From Defluviitaleaceae bacterium (GTDB lineage Bacteria > Bacillota > Clostridia > Lachnospirales > WQUN01): a DNA stretch of 52,492 nucleotides. Positions 43,842-51,502 of this stretch are shown here, one piece after another (position 1 is the stretch's first letter; every line of letters begins with the position of its first letter). The stretch covers positions 1 to 52,492 of the forward strand of contig WRLD01000021.1 of assembly GCA_009777845.1 (NCBI GenBank). The letters are read 5' to 3'. A model generated the notes under the pieces. That model saw only the letters and a list, made by a program, of their open reading frames with translations, made no database searches and was not told where the DNA came from. Made by a program: the position numbers and the translations under genes.

Positions 43842-45128
43842 GTGATTGCAATGAGAAAAGCAAAGAATCTGTTTTGTATGTGCTTAATTGCCGTTGTTAT
43901 TACTCTTTTGATAACGGACACAACCATTAAAACTGTTTTAGCCGTGCCTGTTTCGCCCGAGCCATTTATCGTAACCCAAGCAGACGGCACAACCCTTACA
44001 CTCATAAATTTTGGTGATGAATTTTTCAAATGGCGGGAAACACTTGACGGCGATATTGTCAAATTTTGTCAAGATACCCGCAATTGGTATTATGCGGAAA
44101 TAGCTAACGGACAACTCGTAGCAGGTGCGGAAATTGTTGGCAGTGCGACCGCACAAAAACGCTTAACGCGAGAGGATATTGGCGATTTAATAACTGACAC
44201 GCTCCGCAATCACCCCGAGCTATCAATCGAACCCATAACAATAGGCGTTCACGAGCAAGAACCAATTGTCGTGACCTACGCCACCGAGCCAATCCACGCA
44301 ATCGAGCTAGCAACAGTGACCCAAGCAACCGACCCAATCCAAGCCACCGACCCAATCTACGTAGCCGTAAACGGCGTGGTGGTAGACTTTGCCGACCAAG
44401 CTCCTGTCGCTGTGGGTGGCCGTACGCTTGTGCCTGTGCGTGGGGTGTTTGAGGTGCTGGGCTTTGTGGTGGAATGGGAACGTGACACACAGCAGGTAAC
44501 GCTACGCAGTGACAATGACACTGTAATAATCGCCGTGGGTAGCGACACCTTTACCACGAATGGCGAAAGCCACACGCTAGACGTACCCGCACAAATAATA
44601 GGCGGACGGACTATGCTACCTATACGCGCGGTGTTGGAAAGTGTGGGCTGTGCTGTGGAATGGGACGAGGGTGGGAGGGTTGTTAGGGTGGTTGTAGGGG
44701 AGCAAGAGTATATCAGCTACCCCGACTCGCCCTTCACAGTAGACAAAGGCACAATCGTGGTATTTACAGCCACGCCCGATGCAGGCTACCAAGTAGCAAG
44801 CTGGGAAATAAAAGGCGGTACCGTTATTGACAGCACCGAGGACAACGTCCGCACAATAATTATAGACAGTGATGTTTTCGTAAACGTGATATGCGAGCCA
44901 ATCCCCACATTCCTAGTCGTTTTTGACCTAGATGGCGGTAGCATAAACGGCGACACAGCATATATCATGGAGGACAACATCGTTTACGGCACGAGCGTGA
45001 CTCCGCCCCAAGACCCAATCCGCGAAGGCTATATTTTCGACAGCTGGGACAAAGATTTAAACGAAATAACAGCAAACATCATAGTAACCGCACAATGGCT
45101 ACAGATAGAAGCTGTTTCCATAGACTGA
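43842..45128 (+). CDS. Secreted protein with stalk and InlB-type repeat domains (dockerin lost)
   Basis: A 428-aa exported protein with a signal peptide (MRKAKNLFCMCLIAVVITLL). The next part (about 35-100) resembles the propeptide segment of M6-type peptidases (TQADGTTLTLINFGDEFFKW). A copper-amine-oxidase-type (stalk) domain follows (about 160-285; VGGRTLVPVRGVFEVLGF, IGGRTMLPIRAVLESVG), then a segment (about 290-350) and an InlB B-repeat-like domain (about 355-425; FDLDGGSINGD, PIREGYIFDSWDKD). The frame stops at TGA 45126 but stays open in the same frame to TAA 45311, encoding a dockerin. It therefore looks like a truncated or damaged gene. It is an odd insertion among flagellar genes. The metallopeptidase catalytic site is not seen. 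Confidence 0.8.
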   Translation: MIAMRKAKNLFCMCLIAVVITLLITDTTIKTVLAVPVSPEPFIVTQADGTTLTLINFGDEFFKWRETLDGDIVKFCQDTRNWYYAEIANGQLVAGAEIVGSATAQKRLTREDIGDLITDTLRNHPELSIEPITIGVHEQEPIVVTYATEPIHAIELATVTQATDPIQATDPIYVAVNGVVVDFADQAPVAVGGRTLVPVRGVFEVLGFVVEWERDTQQVTLRSDNDTVIIAVGSDTFTTNGESHTLDVPAQIIGGRTMLPIRAVLESVGCAVEWDEGGRVVRVVVGEQEYISYPDSPFTVDKGTIVVFTATPDAGYQVASWEIKGGTVIDSTEDNVRTIIIDSDVFVNVICEPIPTFLVVFDLDGGSINGDTAYIMEDNIVYGTSVTPPQDPIREGYIFDSWDKDLNEITANIIVTAQWLQIEAVSID

Positions 45129-45311
45129 ACGCGTAGCGTAAGCTCCGCCGACGTGGTTTTTTTGGCGCGGCATATTGCCGAACACGTAGGCTTTGGTGTA
45201 ATATTACAAAGTATCGCAGACATAAACGGTGACGGCGTGGTGAACGCGGCTGATATTACCGCTTTAATGCGGTGGTTGGTTGGGTATGATTTAAACGAAC
45301 TACAAATATAA
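45129..45311 (+). pseudogene. Dockerin-like C-terminus beyond in-frame TGA
   Basis: In the same frame as the upstream gene: TRSVSSADVVFLARHIAEH, then GVILQSIADINGDGVVNAAD and ITALMRWLVGYDLNELQI, then TAA. The second segment is a clear type I dockerin EF-hand (Asp-Ile-Asn-Gly-Asp-Gly-Val-Val-Asn). The TGA falls where the first calcium loop should be. There is no ribosome binding site for a separate gene. A nonsense change, a sequencing error, or readthrough could explain it. Confidence 0.85.
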
Positions 45312-45326
45312 GGAGTGTAACCCAAA

Positions 45327-45956
45327 ATGATAAAAAAAGCAGAGGACTTATTCAGCAGTGAGCATTTTGACATTTTGAAAGAAATCGGCAGTATGGGTAC
45401 TGCCCATGCCGCGACGGCTCTTTCACAAATGATAGGCAGAAAGGTGACTATGCCTGTGCCTAATGTGTCGTGGCTCGATTTTGAAAATGTCGCGGACATA
45501 GTGGGCGGCCCCGAGCATATTCTTGTGGGCATTCTTGTGTCACTTTCTGGCAATATTCAAGGTATGATGATGCACCTCATGGAGGTGGATTCGGCGCATA
45601 AGGTGATTGAGCTTGTCACTGGCACGCCCATACCGCCTGAGGAAAATAAATACAATTTCGGCGAGCTGGAGCAGTCGGCGGTACAAGAGGTAGCAAACAT
45701 TATGCTTAGCTCCTATTTAACCTCGCTGTCCAGTCTTACAAATTGTAAAATAAACCAATCCATTCCGTCTATGTGCGTAGATATGGCAAACTCAATACTT
45801 TCCGTGCCAGCCATAGAATTTGGAAAAATGTCGGACAAAATGCTTTTTATCGAGTCGAAAATAAGCCTTGAGGACATGGAATTTTCGGGCTGTTTCGTTC
45901 TAGTGCCAAATTTACATTCTTTTTATAGGATATTACGTGGCTTAGGAGTTGAATAA
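45327..45956 (+). CDS. cheC: CheY-P phosphatase CheC
   Basis: Removes phosphate from CheY and works with CheD in adaptation. A 209-aa single CheC domain. The family's two phosphatase sites have the form E-x-x-N. The second is intact (EVAN, Glu121 and Asn124). The first reads EIGS: Glu19 is present but Asn is Ser22, so this site may be inactive or weak. AGGAGTGTAACCCAAA precedes the ATG, starting one base after the dockerin stop. cheD follows after two bases. Confidence 0.94.
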   Translation: MIKKAEDLFSSEHFDILKEIGSMGTAHAATALSQMIGRKVTMPVPNVSWLDFENVADIVGGPEHILVGILVSLSGNIQGMMMHLMEVDSAHKVIELVTGTPIPPEENKYNFGELEQSAVQEVANIMLSSYLTSLSSLTNCKINQSIPSMCVDMANSILSVPAIEFGKMSDKMLFIESKISLEDMEFSGCFVLVPNLHSFYRILRGLGVE

Positions 45957-45958
45957 CT

Positions 45959-46450
45959 ATGGCCGGTACTGGTAAAATTGTAGTTGGTATGGCAGACTTG
46001 AAAGCGACAAAGGCTCCTGGTATTCTTACCACGCTTGGGCTTGGTTCGTGTATCGGTATCGCGCTGTATGACGCTAAGGCAAAGGTGGCAGGCCTAGCGC
46101 ATATCATGCTGCCCGATTCTACAGCCATTCACAATAATTCTAACAAGGCAAAATTTGCGGATACTGCACTGATTGAACTGATTTTGCAAATGGAAAAGCT
46201 AGGCGCGAGAAAAATAAACATTAAGGCGAAAATAGCGGGCGGGGCGCAAATGTTTGCGTTTAATGCCACGTCAGAAAACCTGCGCGTAGGCGACCGCAAC
46301 GCCGAAGCCACAAAAAAAGCGTTACGCCTAAGCGGTATACCCCTGCTTGCGGCAGAATGCGGCGACAGCTTTGGGCGTACGGTGGAGTTGTACGCAGACG
46401 ATGGACGGTTTATAATTAAGGCTATAGGGCAAAGTATACGTACTATATAG
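45959..46450 (+). CDS. cheD: Chemoreceptor glutamine deamidase CheD
   Basis: Deamidates receptor glutamines and binds CheC. A 163-aa protein with the catalytic Cys in LGLGSCIGIAL (Cys31), the His in GLAHIMLP (His48) and the GGAQMF motif. It lies two bases after cheC; AGGAGTTGAATAACT at the end of cheC is its ribosome binding site. A palindromic element begins at its stop. Confidence 0.95.
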   Translation: MAGTGKIVVGMADLKATKAPGILTTLGLGSCIGIALYDAKAKVAGLAHIMLPDSTAIHNNSNKAKFADTALIELILQMEKLGARKINIKAKIAGGAQMFAFNATSENLRVGDRNAEATKKALRLSGIPLLAAECGDSFGRTVELYADDGRFIIKAIGQSIRTI

Positions 46451-46614
46451 AAGCTGTGTTCATAGCCGCTCAACGCCGCCTTGTCGGTCGAATTTCCGCC
46501 ACTCTGCGTCGGGATTTCGCTTGCGTGCCTCTAGCACGCGGCGCGAAACCCTCCTTGATTGGCGAAAATTCGCCGCGACAATTCGGCATTTCGGGCTATA
46601 AACACAACTTCTTA
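46448..46614. repeat. Palindromic repeat family 2, copy 3
   Basis: TAGAAGCTGTGTTCATAGCC pairs with GGGCTATAAACACAACTTCT. The core contains CGCTCAACGCCGCCTTGTCG, AATTTCCGCC, and an inner GCGTGC-CTCTA-GCACGC hairpin. It fills the gap between cheD and the next gene, starting within the cheD stop. A long stem here could affect expression of sigD. Confidence 0.8.
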
Positions 46615-46628
46615 GAATGGGTGATGTG

Positions 46629-46988
46629 ATGTCGTACCAATTAAACAGACTGCATTTGTTGATTTGCGTTTTTGCGGGGCTAGTGCTTACGGTTGGCTTC
46701 GTGTGGCATTTGTTCTTTGGGCTGCCGTTTCATTTGTTTACTATGGCGTTGTGGGTGAGCTTTGCTATAGTGTTCTTTTACTTTGTGGGGCATATAGTGC
46801 GTAGTATTCTTATTTCGCAGGTGTTTAACACGGGCGTGGTAGACTACGACCTATCCGAGGACGAGGAATATCAGAAATTCATGGCAAGCCTAGAGGCCGA
46901 GGGGGCAGAAGCTCCAGAGGGCTTGCTTCTTGCCGAGCCGCTTTTGGACGAAACGCTGTTTGAGGAATACGTAGAACCCCTCGATTAA
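46629..46988 (+). CDS. Small two-TM protein in flagellar operon
   Basis: A 119-aa protein with two TM helices (about 10-30 and 35-60) and an acidic cytoplasmic tail (DYDLSEDEEYQ, LLAEPLLDETLFEEY). ATG 46629 follows GGGTGATGT; an ATG at 46617 is within this site. It occupies the position of ylxL/swrB-type genes between cheD and sigD in Bacillus, but shows no clear sequence match. It could be a motility regulator or a SigD-related membrane protein. Confidence 0.72.
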   Translation: MSYQLNRLHLLICVFAGLVLTVGFVWHLFFGLPFHLFTMALWVSFAIVFFYFVGHIVRSILISQVFNTGVVDYDLSEDEEYQKFMASLEAEGAEAPEGLLLAEPLLDETLFEEYVEPLD

Positions 46989-47028
46989 GGGTGGAGTGTG
47001 TAACGCCCTAGAATTGTGAGCGATATAG

Positions 47029-47787
47029 ATGACAAGCATTGAAAATGTATGGCAGGAATATATTGCCAACAAAAGCCCTGCGCTAAAAGAAAAATTGATT
47101 TTGCATTACGCGCCGCTGGTTAAGTATGTGGCGGGTAGGCTAATAATTCATGTCGGTCAGCATGTTGAGTTTGACGATTTAATGGGGTATGGTATTTTTG
47201 GCTTAATAGACGCTATAGAAAAATATGACAACAAAAAGGGCGTAAAATTTGAAACCTACGCGTCGTTTCGTATTCGCGGCGCGATTATCGACCAAATTCG
47301 TATGATGGACTGGGTTCCGAGAACGCATAGACAAAAAAACAAACAGCTAGAAAAGGCGTATTCACAGCTAGAGGAACAGCTAGGCAGACCGCCCACAGAC
47401 GGCGAGCTTGCGGAAAGGCTAGAAATAAGCGTAGAGGAAACGCAGGAATTGATACGGAAATCGTCCGTGGTGTCACTAATTAGCCTTAACGAATATATGG
47501 AACAAAACTACGAAACAACGCTTGCGCCGCTTGTGGCGAATCGCTCCGAATCGCCTGAGGAGCAAACGGAAATAAACGAGCTGCAAGACATATTGGCACA
47601 ATCCATAGATAAATTGACCGAAAAAGAAAAGCTAGTTATAACGCTCTATTACTACGAGGATTTGACATTAAAGGAAATAAGCAGCATTATGAAGGTGACC
47701 GAGTCAAGAATTTCTCAAATTCATACAGGGGCGCTTGCGAAATTGAAGGGGCGTTTAGGTCGTTTTAAGAGTGCGTTGTTTGCTTAG
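47029..47787 (+). CDS. sigD: Motility sigma factor SigD (FliA/WhiG family)
   Basis: Directs transcription of flagellin, receptor and other late motility genes. In 252 aa: region 2 with VEFDDLMGYGIFGLIDAIEKY, KFETYASFRIRGAIIDQIR and DWVPR, region 3 with LGRPPTDGELAERLEIS, region 4 with LTLKEISSIMKVTESRISQIHTGAL. All regions complete. It sits after cheC-cheD as in Bacillus. No FlgM-like anti-sigma gene is seen nearby. A toxin-antitoxin pair follows directly. Confidence 0.95.
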   Translation: MTSIENVWQEYIANKSPALKEKLILHYAPLVKYVAGRLIIHVGQHVEFDDLMGYGIFGLIDAIEKYDNKKGVKFETYASFRIRGAIIDQIRMMDWVPRTHRQKNKQLEKAYSQLEEQLGRPPTDGELAERLEISVEETQELIRKSSVVSLISLNEYMEQNYETTLAPLVANRSESPEEQTEINELQDILAQSIDKLTEKEKLVITLYYYEDLTLKEISSIMKVTESRISQIHTGALAKLKGRLGRFKSALFA

Positions 47788-47814
47788 AAAGACAAGGATT
47801 AAGGGGTGAGCGGA

Positions 47815-48003
47815 ATGTCAAAGGTAGCAACCAGCCCTAAGGGGGTTTTGTCATTTGATTTTAATTCTACACCGTATATTGATATGGAAGCATTAGAAGC
47901 AAAAAGAGAAGCTATGGAGCTAAAAAACAACCCGAATGTGAAGCGTTATAAATCGGTAAGGGCTATGCGTGAGGATATTTTAAGCGGTAACGAAGATGAC
48001 TAA
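47815..48003 (+). CDS. Probable antitoxin of a type II pair
   Basis: A 62-aa acidic protein (ends SGNEDD) upstream of and overlapping a YafQ/RelE-type toxin gene by eight bases. It lacks an obvious ribbon-helix-helix signature, so its DNA-binding fold is unclear. ATG 47815 follows AAGGGGTGAGCGG; a GTG at 47806 lies within it. Naming rests on position, size and acidity. Confidence 0.7.
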   Translation: MSKVATSPKGVLSFDFNSTPYIDMEALEAKREAMELKNNPNVKRYKSVRAMREDILSGNEDD

Positions 48004-48280
48004 GCGTGAAATCATAACGACATCTAAATTCAGAAAAGAATACCGAAAAGCCGAAAAACAAAAAAAGAATATGGCTCTATTGGACTGGATTATTGAGGAA
48101 TTGGCAAACGATAATCCACTGCCGCAGAAATATCGCGACCATGCTTTGACTGGCAATTGGCACGGCTTTAGAGAATGTCACATTACGCCCGACTGGTTGC
48201 TTGTTTATGAAAAAACAGACGAATGTGAGTTGCTTTTGATTTTGTCACGGCTGAACACACATAGCGAGTTGAAATTGTAA
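47996..48280 (+). CDS. YafQ/RelE-family mRNA interferase toxin
   Basis: A 94-aa basic protein with the YafQ pattern: TTSKFRKEYRKAEKQKKNM, LPQKYRDHALTGNWHGFRECHI and WLLVYEKTDECELLLILSRLNTHSEL, the conserved His/Asp/Arg/Phe positions of the family. It should cleave mRNA on the ribosome unless bound by the antitoxin. It overlaps the antitoxin by eight bases. Being inside a motility operon, it links the TA pair to motility transcription, or the pair has its own promoter; I found none clearly. Confidence 0.85.
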   Translation: MTKREIITTSKFRKEYRKAEKQKKNMALLDWIIEELANDNPLPQKYRDHALTGNWHGFRECHITPDWLLVYEKTDECELLLILSRLNTHSELKL

Positions 48281-48315
48281 GGCATAGAAGGTAGTGTAAA
48301 GTCGCACATGAAAAA

Positions 48316-48328
48316 TCGCCGAAGGCGA
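48316..48328 (+). promoter_or_regulatory. 5' UTR hairpin TCGCC-GAA-GGCGA
   Basis: The same hairpin as at 22479-22491 and preceded by similar bases (CATGAAAAA). It is 26 bases ahead of the FapA-like start and ahead of GGGGAGGGG. Confidence 0.5.
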
Positions 48329-48353
48329 GGCAAAATAGGGGAGGGGAAATATT

Positions 48354-49952
48354 ATGTCTGCTGTAATGGAAAAAAATATGGACATAATGGTAAAGGAAGA
48401 TGGTATCTATCTTTCGCTTAATAACGCTGTCGCGCCTCGTGTCAGCCGTCAGGAAATAATGGAATTTGTGGAAAGCTATGGCATCAAGGACGTTGATTAT
48501 GTAACGCTTAACCAAGCGGCGGCAAGCGCGGAGCAAAACGTCACCGTTAAAATTTCTAATAGTACATCTATCATACAAACGCCCGAGTCGGCAGGGGTGC
48601 AAATTTCTGACGACCGCATGGAGGCGTATATAACCTTCCAAGAGCCAGTCAATAACGGACGGCTGCTGTCTGCGGAGGACGTTATACAGCTAGTCAAGGA
48701 CAGCCGAGTTGTGCCGAATGACGAATTGATTAACGCGGCAATCGAAAACAAGCGTTATGGCAAGAAAATAATTATCGCCCAGGGAACGCCGCCCATAAGC
48801 GGAACGGACGGATATTTGAAATTTCACTTTGACAGAAGCAATGTAAAGCCCAAGCCCAAAATCATGGAGGACGGCACGGTCAATTTTAAACAGCTAGATA
48901 TGTTTAAGGTTACCAACCGCGGCGATGTGCTTGTTACGTCTGTGGCCGCAAGCGAGGGTAGGGACGGCGTTGACGTTTACGGCAATGCGATTCCTGCGCC
49001 AAAGGCACGCCCTGCCGCGCCCATTCCGCGCGGAAAAGGCACGGCACTTTCGCCCGACGGGCAATATCTGCTTGCTGACGTAAGCGGCCAGCTTCTGCTT
49101 GCGGACGGAAAAATAAATATTTCGCCGCATTTGGAAATACAAGGAAATGTTGACAACTCTACGGGCGATGTAGATTTTAATGGACAGGTGACAATCCGCG
49201 GAAACGTAGTTAGCGGCTTTACGGTAAAGGCAGTAGGAAATATCGAGGTTATGGGCGTATGCGAGGCCGCGAAGCTGATTTCCGGCGGAAATATTATTCT
49301 CGGAAACGGCGTGCAGGGCGCGGACAAGGGCGAGTTAATAGCCGAAAACGACGTTACCGCAAAATTCATCGAGAGCTGTAAGGTTACGGCGGGCGGCAAT
49401 GTTATTGCGGATTCTATTAGGAAAAGCACGGTAAAATGTGACGGCAGCGTTATGCTTGTGGGCAAAAACGGCTTGCTAGTAGGCGGTAGCGTGGTGGCGG
49501 GCGAAAAGGTCGTAGCCTCCACGATTGGCTCGCCTATGGGAACATTTACCAGCATAGAGGTCGGCGGCTCGCCAAAGGAAATAAACCGACAAAAGGAGCT
49601 AATAGAGGAATTTAATAAATTGAAAATAGAGTACGATAAATGCGAAAAGGGCGTAGAAACGCTAAATGTTTTGCGTAAAAAGGATATGCTTACGGACGAC
49701 AAAAAGGCGATTTTGGTAAAAATGGTAAACATGAAGATGGTCTTGCGGGAAAAAATGACACGCACGCAAAACGACATTGACGAGGTCAAACGCAAAATCA
49801 CTGGCAATATCGGCATTGTTAGTGCGAAAAATGTAATCCGCCCGGGCGTGCGTATTACCATAGGTAACTCGCAAATGACTATAAATGACGAGCTTTCTAA
49901 TTGTAGGCTACGGAACAATGGCGAGAAAATCGCGATTGGGCCTAATATTTAG
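48354..49952 (+). CDS. FapA-family (DUF342) protein
   Basis: A 532-aa protein. An N-terminal part (about 1-170) contains the DUF342 text VVPNDELINAAIENKRYGKKIIIAQGTPP and GTDGYLKFHFD; repeated beta-helix-like units (about 190-400) are rich in Gly-Asn-Val (GNVDNSTGDVDFNGQVTIRG); a coiled coil spans about 410-475; the C-terminus has VRPGVRITIGN. DUF342 proteins follow sigD in many Clostridia and are linked to motility or polysaccharide output in other bacteria, but the role here is unknown. GGGGAGGGG precedes the ATG. Confidence 0.88.
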   Translation: MSAVMEKNMDIMVKEDGIYLSLNNAVAPRVSRQEIMEFVESYGIKDVDYVTLNQAAASAEQNVTVKISNSTSIIQTPESAGVQISDDRMEAYITFQEPVNNGRLLSAEDVIQLVKDSRVVPNDELINAAIENKRYGKKIIIAQGTPPISGTDGYLKFHFDRSNVKPKPKIMEDGTVNFKQLDMFKVTNRGDVLVTSVAASEGRDGVDVYGNAIPAPKARPAAPIPRGKGTALSPDGQYLLADVSGQLLLADGKINISPHLEIQGNVDNSTGDVDFNGQVTIRGNVVSGFTVKAVGNIEVMGVCEAAKLISGGNIILGNGVQGADKGELIAENDVTAKFIESCKVTAGGNVIADSIRKSTVKCDGSVMLVGKNGLLVGGSVVAGEKVVASTIGSPMGTFTSIEVGGSPKEINRQKELIEEFNKLKIEYDKCEKGVETLNVLRKKDMLTDDKKAILVKMVNMKMVLREKMTRTQNDIDEVKRKITGNIGIVSAKNVIRPGVRITIGNSQMTINDELSNCRLRNNGEKIAIGPNI

Positions 49953-49981
49953 CGGCTGAAAATGCAGGAGGGGGTTTTAAA

Positions 49982-50287
49982 ATGCTACGACCCATAGACG
50001 TAACTATAACTATTCAAAACTCGGGTGATGCGGGTAGGGTAGGGCAGACTAACGCCGCCCGACCAGAGATTGCCGCGCAGATGTTTGCCGACAGGCTCGA
50101 AAAGCAGGTTAAGCAACAGGAACAGCAGGTCGCAAAAACGCAAAACGCGGACAACCCAGACGTAGACCCCGACAGACAGGGGCATGGCGGCGGGTACAAG
50201 CCTAAGCATAAAAGAACCAAGCCCGAAGAAAAGCCCAAGCCAAAGCCTAAGGCTACTGGCGAGAGCTTGTATGATATAATGATATAA
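49982..50287 (+). CDS. Small hydrophilic protein in motility operon
   Basis: A 101-aa protein in which the middle is Gln/Lys-rich (RLEKQVKQQEQQVAK) and the tail is Lys/Pro-rich (PEEKPKPKPKATG). There is no TM segment. It is placed between a FapA-like gene and a DUF6115 gene with GGAGGGGGTTTTAAA upstream. I do not recognise a family; similar small genes occur here in Clostridia motility operons. Confidence 0.75.
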   Translation: MLRPIDVTITIQNSGDAGRVGQTNAARPEIAAQMFADRLEKQVKQQEQQVAKTQNADNPDVDPDRQGHGGGYKPKHKRTKPEEKPKPKPKATGESLYDIMI

Positions 50288-50313
50288 TCCTTGCACCCTT
50301 TGGAGGTCTTTTG

Positions 50314-50940
50314 TTGACTATCAATATTATTCTTGTTGTGCTGATTATCGGCTTTACGGCGGTTACTATTTCCGCACTTTTTGCCATGCTTATTATGCGG
50401 CGGCGCGAAAAGCAGCTTGAACAGTCGAAAGGTATTGCCAAAACGGTGGACGAGCTGGACGAGGCCCTAAACTCTGCAATCGGGGAAATAAACAGGCTTG
50501 GCGCGTTAATCAAGTCTGAAATTGACGAAAAATACAATGCCATGCTGTTTTTGTATAATCTCGTGGACGATAAGCAGAAAGAGCTTCCTAGCATAAGTAA
50601 CGATGTTATCAATGAGGTGTTGGCGAAATACACGGAAAAAATCAATGAAGCAAGCGGAAATGTGGGCGCGAGTGAAGCAAGCGGAAATAGCGGGAGCGAA
50701 GCCATTAACGCGAGCGACGGCGGCGAGGACAGCGGAAGCATTGTTTCGCAGGACGAGTTAGCAGGGCTTGGCTTGCCTATCTTAACATCACAAAAAAAGC
50801 CGCGCACCTTTACAAGCCCCAAGCATAAGAAGATTTGGGAAATGCGGGAAAGCGGCCAAAACGTCACGGATATTGCAAAAAGCCTAAATATGGGTAAGGG
50901 CGAGGTTAAGCTGATTTTGGATTTGATTGATAGGAGCTAA
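50314..50940 (+). CDS. DUF6115-like protein: TM anchor, coiled coil, C-terminal helix-turn-helix
   Basis: A 208-aa protein with one N-terminal TM (about 3-28), a coiled coil (about 30-110), a Gly/Ser/Asn/Glu-rich low-complexity segment (about 113-140) and a C-terminal HTH-like motif (WEMRESGQNVTDIAKSLNMG). The architecture resembles SwrB of Bacillus and DUF6115 proteins, which lie at the end of motility operons. TTG 50314 after GGAGGTCTTTTG gives better spacing than TTG 50311. A membrane-bound regulator of flagellar assembly is plausible. Confidence 0.78.
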   Translation: MTINIILVVLIIGFTAVTISALFAMLIMRRREKQLEQSKGIAKTVDELDEALNSAIGEINRLGALIKSEIDEKYNAMLFLYNLVDDKQKELPSISNDVINEVLAKYTEKINEASGNVGASEASGNSGSEAINASDGGEDSGSIVSQDELAGLGLPILTSQKKPRTFTSPKHKKIWEMRESGQNVTDIAKSLNMGKGEVKLILDLIDRS

Positions 50941-50947
50941 ATACTCC

Positions 50948-51433
50948 TTAGACACCTGTTGTATAGCCGTCCATTAGCAATTCAATCAATGATTCTGAAA
51001 GATACTCACCGTAATTTTTAGGAATATTCTTTCGTATCCATCTAGCAAGTTTGTCATGATATTTTTTCAAGTTTTGCAAAGCAATTTCGTTTTCAATCTG
51101 CCTTATCCATGTGGTTGCACTATATATACGCCCACGGGTAATGTGTTTCTTTTCATGTAAAATATATGTTGGACTAAACTCTATTGCATAGGACTCATGG
51201 ATATTAACACTTGTTGCTCCGCTTTTGTGCTTACGGTATAGTAATTCTCCTAAATCCTCCTTATGAAAGGCTACGCTTCGCACTGGCGGCACATTAGGAA
51301 AAGCATCAGCGCGGAAAACATTATAGCCTTGCTTATCCTGTATATAAAGGTTAAATTTCAGCTCAGATACAACATAGCTTTCAAACTCTCTCATGGTTGC
51401 GGAATCCATAAAAAAATTGATTTGCTTTCCCAT
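50948..51433 (-). CDS. Hypothetical protein
   Basis: A 161-aa hydrophilic protein, convergent with the motility operon. There is no TM or signal peptide. Segments include MGKQINFFMDSATMREFES near the start, and LRARWIRKNI-type basic helices near the end. I do not recognise a domain. Its AT-richness exceeds that of the flagellar genes. A GGTGGTGTAGCTT precedes the ATG. Confidence 0.65.
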   Translation of the reverse strand: MGKQINFFMDSATMREFESYVVSELKFNLYIQDKQGYNVFRADAFPNVPPVRSVAFHKEDLGELLYRKHKSGATSVNIHESYAIEFSPTYILHEKKHITRGRIYSATTWIRQIENEIALQNLKKYHDKLARWIRKNIPKNYGEYLSESLIELLMDGYTTGV

Positions 51434-51502
51434 AAGCTACACCACCCTATTATTTGTTTCTTGAGTTTGTCGCTTTCCCAGCTTGGAATATAGCGGGGTA
51501 GG

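Noticed and set aside
45126..45128. TGA as a sense codon (alternative code)
   Set aside because: Many intact genes in the window end in TGA at the expected family length and Trp is encoded by TGG.
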